NCBI GenBank assembly: GCA_009843725.1 | Contig: VYCX01000308.1 | Span: 1 to 8,018, forward strand | Length of the DNA: 8,018 nt | Direction: 5' to 3' | From: Boseongicola sp. SB0675_bin_26 | Lineage (GTDB): Bacteria; Pseudomonadota; Alphaproteobacteria; Rhodobacterales; Rhodobacteraceae | Shown here: piece by piece, positions 5,664 through 8,018 of the stretch | Position numbering within the stretch: position 1 is the first letter of the stretch | Layout: the number at the start of each line of letters is the position of its first letter | The notes under the pieces: generated by a model | Seen by the model: the letters and a program-made list of their open reading frames with translations, nothing else | Told to the model about the DNA's origin: nothing | The model's database searches: none | Position numbers and translations under genes: made by a program

Positions 5664-5966
5664 ATGCAAACTTGGGCGTTGCTCGAAAACGCAGAGACGG
5701 AAGCACGCAAAGGAAGAACTACAAAAAATACGCCCGGGGAACACTTCAAACGCTTGAAGCGCAATCTGATGAACCTTAAGCGTTCTATGCAGTTATGTGA
5801 CCCCGCAGACATTGGTGCTTCCCATCGATGCGCGGCGTGCAGGAAATTCCTTGCGGCTGGCCCAGCGCCGCGGCGAGAAGGGCCTCGTGGTCCAATGATT
5901 CGGGATCGTTGCTCCGTCGAGGCGTGCCGCAACACATGCCTGGCTCATCGGCGCGTTCCTGGCTGA
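5664..5966 (+). CDS. Possible 100-residue Cys-containing protein, perhaps a chimeric or truncated gene
   Basis: Starts MQTWALLENAETEARKGRTT after a perfect AGGAGG, and is divergent from the membrane-protein gene with 68 bases between the starts. Residues 1-50 are charged and helical (HFKRLKRNLMNLKRSMQL). Residues 56-95 hold C..C (HRCAACRK) and C....C...C (DRCSVEACRNTC), which could bind metal but could also be chance. The composition changes at about residue 49 (near base 5810) from AT-richer to GC-rich. That is expected if a native gene was cut by recombination and its frame simply runs on into flanking DNA. No family is recognised. The first half may be a genuine truncated gene; the second half is doubtful. 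Confidence 0.3.
   Translation: MQTWALLENAETEARKGRTTKNTPGEHFKRLKRNLMNLKRSMQLCDPADIGASHRCAACRKFLAAGPAPRREGPRGPMIRDRCSVEACRNTCLAHRRVPG
5744..5761. repeat. Two overlapping palindromes
   Basis: CTTCAA-ACGC-TTGAAG (5744-5759, 6-bp arms) overlaps CGCTT-G-AAGCG (5751-5761, 5-bp arms). It is inside the possible small ORF and about 150 bases upstream of the minus-strand membrane-protein start, so an operator is conceivable. No T-run follows on either strand. Confidence 0.4.
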
Positions 5967-5979
5967 ACGTCCGGCGCTG

Positions 5980-8018
5980 TCATGAGCTCTGTGGGGAGCC
6001 GTCGGGGCGGGGCATCCGGTATCCTGTGCCGCGGACATTGAAGATGTAGGTCGGGTTTCTGGCGTCGTCGCCAAGCTTGCCGCGCAGTTTCCTGATGAAC
6101 GCGCGCGCAAGCTCCTGCTCGTCGCTGCCGCGCCTGGACCAGATCTGATGCTGAAGCGCCCTGTAAGTCACCACCCGGCCGGCGTTGACCGAGAGCACGC
6201 GCAGCAGCTCGTACTCCGTCGCCGTCAGCGACACATCCTCGCCGCCGACTGTCACGCGGCGTTCGTCATGGTGAATGGCGAGCGCGCCCAGGACGAAGGG
6301 TTCATGCGGGTCGCGCCCGCGCAGCGCGGCCACAACCCGTGCGGCGAGCTCCGTCGGCGAGAACGGCTTGACGATGTAGTCTGCGGCGCCGGCCTGGAGC
6401 GCGCGCGCGATCGTCTCGTCGCGGCCGTAGCCGGAAATGAAGATGACGGGCAGGTCGGCGAGTCCGGCGACGCCCTGCATCAGCTCGATGCCGTCGGTCC
6501 CGGGCAGCATGAGGTCGAGAACGACGAGATCGGGGCTCTCCGCCGCGATGATGCCTGGGAGCCGGAGGTGGTCGCCGGTGACGATTGTCTCGTGGCCGGC
6601 CTCGGCGAGGGCGTTGCGCACGTAGCGCAGCGTCTGCGGATCGTCGTCCACGACGAGGATGCGTGCCTTTCCGGCCTTGCCTCCGGCCGCGCGGGAGCGG
6701 CTCGACGTGGCCGCCGCGACGTCCCTGGAACTCTCTCCGGCAATGGGAAGGGTAAAGGTGAAACGGCTGCCCTGGCCGATGCCCGCGCTTGCAGCGGAGA
6801 TGCGGCCCCCTTGCGCCTCGACGAGCCCCTTGCAGATCGCGAGCCCGAGGCCCGAGGCGCGAAGCCCGCCTTCGCTGCCGGGCTGCCCGTGCTTGCTGAA
6901 AATCTGCGCGAGGCGCTCCGGCGCGACGCCCCGGCCCTCGTCGCTGACCGAAACGGCGACGTGCACGCCTTCGCGCACTGCCGAGACGCGGACGGGCGAC
7001 GACTCGACCGAGGCGCGCGCGGCGTTCGAGAGCAGGTTGTTCAGCACCTGCACGGTGCGCCGCGGGTCGGCCATCACCCGCGGCAGGCTGTCCGGCAGGT
7101 CGATGAGCACGCTGTGCCGCCCGCCTCCGGTGAGGAAGGTGTTCCGCGCCCGGTCGACGAGCGCCGCGACCTCGCAAGGCTCCGGGGACACCGAGAGCGC
7201 TCCTGAATCGATGCGTCCTGCATCGAGCAAGTCGCCGATGAGCCCGCGCATATGGTCGGCCTGCTCGTCTATGATGCGGAAAAACTCGCGTAGCTCCGCC
7301 GGATCGAGATCCTCCTCTGCGCCGAGCACCGTCGCCGCCGAACCCTTGATCGAGGTCAGCGGCGCACGCAGTTCGTGGCTCACCAGGTTAAGGAAATCCG
7401 CCCGCATGCGCTCGATCTCGTCGAGCGCGGCGAGGTCTTGCATGGTTACGACCACCGAGACGACTCCGCCGTTCTCGCCGCGGATCGGCGTCGCGTTGAC
7501 GAGCGTCCTCACGGTGCGCCCGTCGGGCACCGTGAGCACGATTTCCTCGGCGCGCATTGTCTCGCCGCTGCGGAGCAGCCGCGCGATCGGGAACTCGCCG
7601 AGCCTGATCTCGCGCCCGTCGGAGAACCGGCAGGTCATGACTTCGAGCAGTTGTTCGGCTGATTCCCCCGGGCTACGCAGCCGCTCCACGATGCGCTTCG
7701 CTTCCCGGTTAAGTGACACCACGCCGCCTCCCGCAGCGTCGAATACCGCCACCCCAACGGGAGAGGTGTCGACGAGCGCCTCGAGGCCGGCACGTGCACG
7801 GCGCTCGTCCCGGTAGGCGCGGGCATGGGCGACCGCCGTCGCGGCCTGCGCGGCGAAGAGGACGAGCACATCCTCGTCCTCGTCGGTGAACTCGGCCCCG
7901 CCCTCCTTGGCGCAGAGGACGAAGGTGCCCACGTGCGCGCCGCGGTGGCGCATCGGGGTGCACTGGAAGGGGATTATATACTTGACTGAAAATCCCGAAT
8001 CGGCTAGAGTCGGAATCA
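5980..8018 (-). CDS. Hybrid sensor kinase: GAF-PAS-HisKA-HATPase-REC-winged helix, N-terminus outside the window
   Basis: A complete two-component phosphorelay in one chain, ending in a DNA-binding domain. The frame is open to the window end; the ATG at 7953 is internal because the 21 codons before it (ending YIIPFQCTP) continue a GAF domain. Numbered from that Met: end of GAF 1-50 (EFTDEDEDVLVLFAAQAA), PAS about 55-175, HisKA with His193 in NLVSHELRAPL, HATPase with N-box LNNLLSN (304-310), G1 DEGRG (338-342), F-box IFSKHG, G2 GLGLAI (368-373) and G3 GQGSRF. REC spans about 429-545 with DDD 436-438, phospho-acceptor Asp480 (VVLDLMLPG), Ser507 and Lys529 (VKPF). An OmpR/PhoB winged helix fills about 552-648 (LTATEYELLRVLSVNAGRVV ... 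VRGTGYRM). All catalytic residues are present and no transmembrane segment is seen, so a cytosolic sensor is likely. The ligand and target genes are unknown. High GC and no link to the tra genes; probably chromosomal. Confidence 0.93.
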   Translation of the reverse strand, partial: IPTLADSGFSVKYIIPFQCTPMRHRGAHVGTFVLCAKEGGAEFTDEDEDVLVLFAAQAATAVAHARAYRDERRARAGLEALVDTSPVGVAVFDAAGGGVVSLNREAKRIVERLRSPGESAEQLLEVMTCRFSDGREIRLGEFPIARLLRSGETMRAEEIVLTVPDGRTVRTLVNATPIRGENGGVVSVVVTMQDLAALDEIERMRADFLNLVSHELRAPLTSIKGSAATVLGAEEDLDPAELREFFRIIDEQADHMRGLIGDLLDAGRIDSGALSVSPEPCEVAALVDRARNTFLTGGGRHSVLIDLPDSLPRVMADPRRTVQVLNNLLSNAARASVESSPVRVSAVREGVHVAVSVSDEGRGVAPERLAQIFSKHGQPGSEGGLRASGLGLAICKGLVEAQGGRISAASAGIGQGSRFTFTLPIAGESSRDVAAATSSRSRAAGGKAGKARILVVDDDPQTLRYVRNALAEAGHETIVTGDHLRLPGIIAAESPDLVVLDLMLPGTDGIELMQGVAGLADLPVIFISGYGRDETIARALQAGAADYIVKPFSPTELAARVVAALRGRDPHEPFVLGALAIHHDERRVTVGGEDVSLTATEYELLRVLSVNAGRVVTYRALQHQIWSRRGSDEQELARAFIRKLRGKLGDDARNPTYIFNVRGTGYRMPRPDGSPQSS

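Larger units (their letters stand above)
5596..5979. other. Intergenic region with GC step, no recognised conserved gene
   Basis: This region lies upstream of the membrane-protein gene and downstream of the kinase gene, both on the minus strand. The left part is AT-richer (28 G/C in 5701-5760) and the right part GC-rich (42 in 5821-5880); the change is at about 5800-5815 and may mark the end of imported DNA. It contains a possible small + strand ORF and two overlapping palindromes, listed separately. I see no tRNA, no IS ends, no good sigma-70 promoter and no Rho-independent terminator. Confidence 0.5.

Noticed and set aside
5790..5940. Minus-strand short frame (reading ...DPESLDHEALLAAALGQPQGIS...) as a gene remnant downstream of the kinase
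   Set aside because: Plausible codon use for a few dozen residues but no start signal and no recognisable family; it may be flanking coding debris.
1539..5979. CRISPR array, tRNA, IS terminal repeats, attL/attR direct repeats, oriT nick site
   Set aside because: Looked for by eye on both strands; no repeated spacer structure, cloverleaf, transposase or matching boundary repeats were found.
7209..7229. Inverted repeat TCGATGC / GCATCGA inside the kinase gene
   Set aside because: Short, in conserved kinase coding sequence; explained by codon choice.
6148..7816. Long plus-strand frames (352 and 385 codons) opposite the kinase
   Set aside because: The minus strand carries every kinase, receiver and winged-helix motif; the plus-strand products have none.

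Overview
The window looks like chromosomal DNA of a high-GC alphaproteobacterium. The UvrC has the alphaproteobacterial-type motifs DNSHIQG and DEAHRFA, and the conjugation proteins resemble TraG, TraF, TraC and TraD of rhizobial-type elements. It holds a 4.2-kb piece of a mobile element between two chromosome-like genes. Both end genes run off the window.

Layout. (1) 1-1538, + strand: the 3' four fifths of uvrC (excision repair endonuclease). (2) 1539-4776, + strand: a compact block of overlapping genes that is the decayed edge of a conjugative element. It starts within about 10 bases of the uvrC stop with the C-terminal end of a TraG/VirD4 coupling protein whose ATPase part is missing. A probable one-base frameshift follows, then an acidic low-complexity tail with a helix-turn-helix-like C-terminus. 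After that come a 40-residue very basic peptide (3062-3184), an unrecognised 171-residue protein (3181-3696), a short TraF-type S26 signal peptidase (3693-4109), and a protein that looks like TraC fused to two TraD-like modules (4099-4776). Junctions are ATGA, GTGA, GTGA and an 11-base overlap, which implies one translationally coupled operon. No relaxase, mating-pore gene or integrase is present. (3) 4786-5586/5595, - strand: a five-helix membrane protein of distinctly lower GC, convergent with the tra block, probably cargo. (4) 5596-5979: a gap with a possible divergent small ORF behind a perfect AGGAGG, a pair of overlapping palindromes, and a GC step near 5800-5815 that looks like the right edge of the foreign DNA. 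(5) 5980-8018, - strand: a sensor histidine kinase fused to its own response regulator and an OmpR-type DNA-binding domain, incomplete at the N-terminus.

The most notable points are the uvrC/traG junction sitting on an 8-bp inverted repeat, the hidden 40-residue gene defined by stop/start overlaps on both sides and sharing a VTW...LK.LV.R motif with the next protein, the TraC-TraD-TraD fusion, a perfect 12-bp hairpin inside the acidic tail, and the one-polypeptide two-component system. No complete new system can be shown from this window alone. The conjugation block is a remnant, and an assembly chimera at 1539-1550 has to be excluded.
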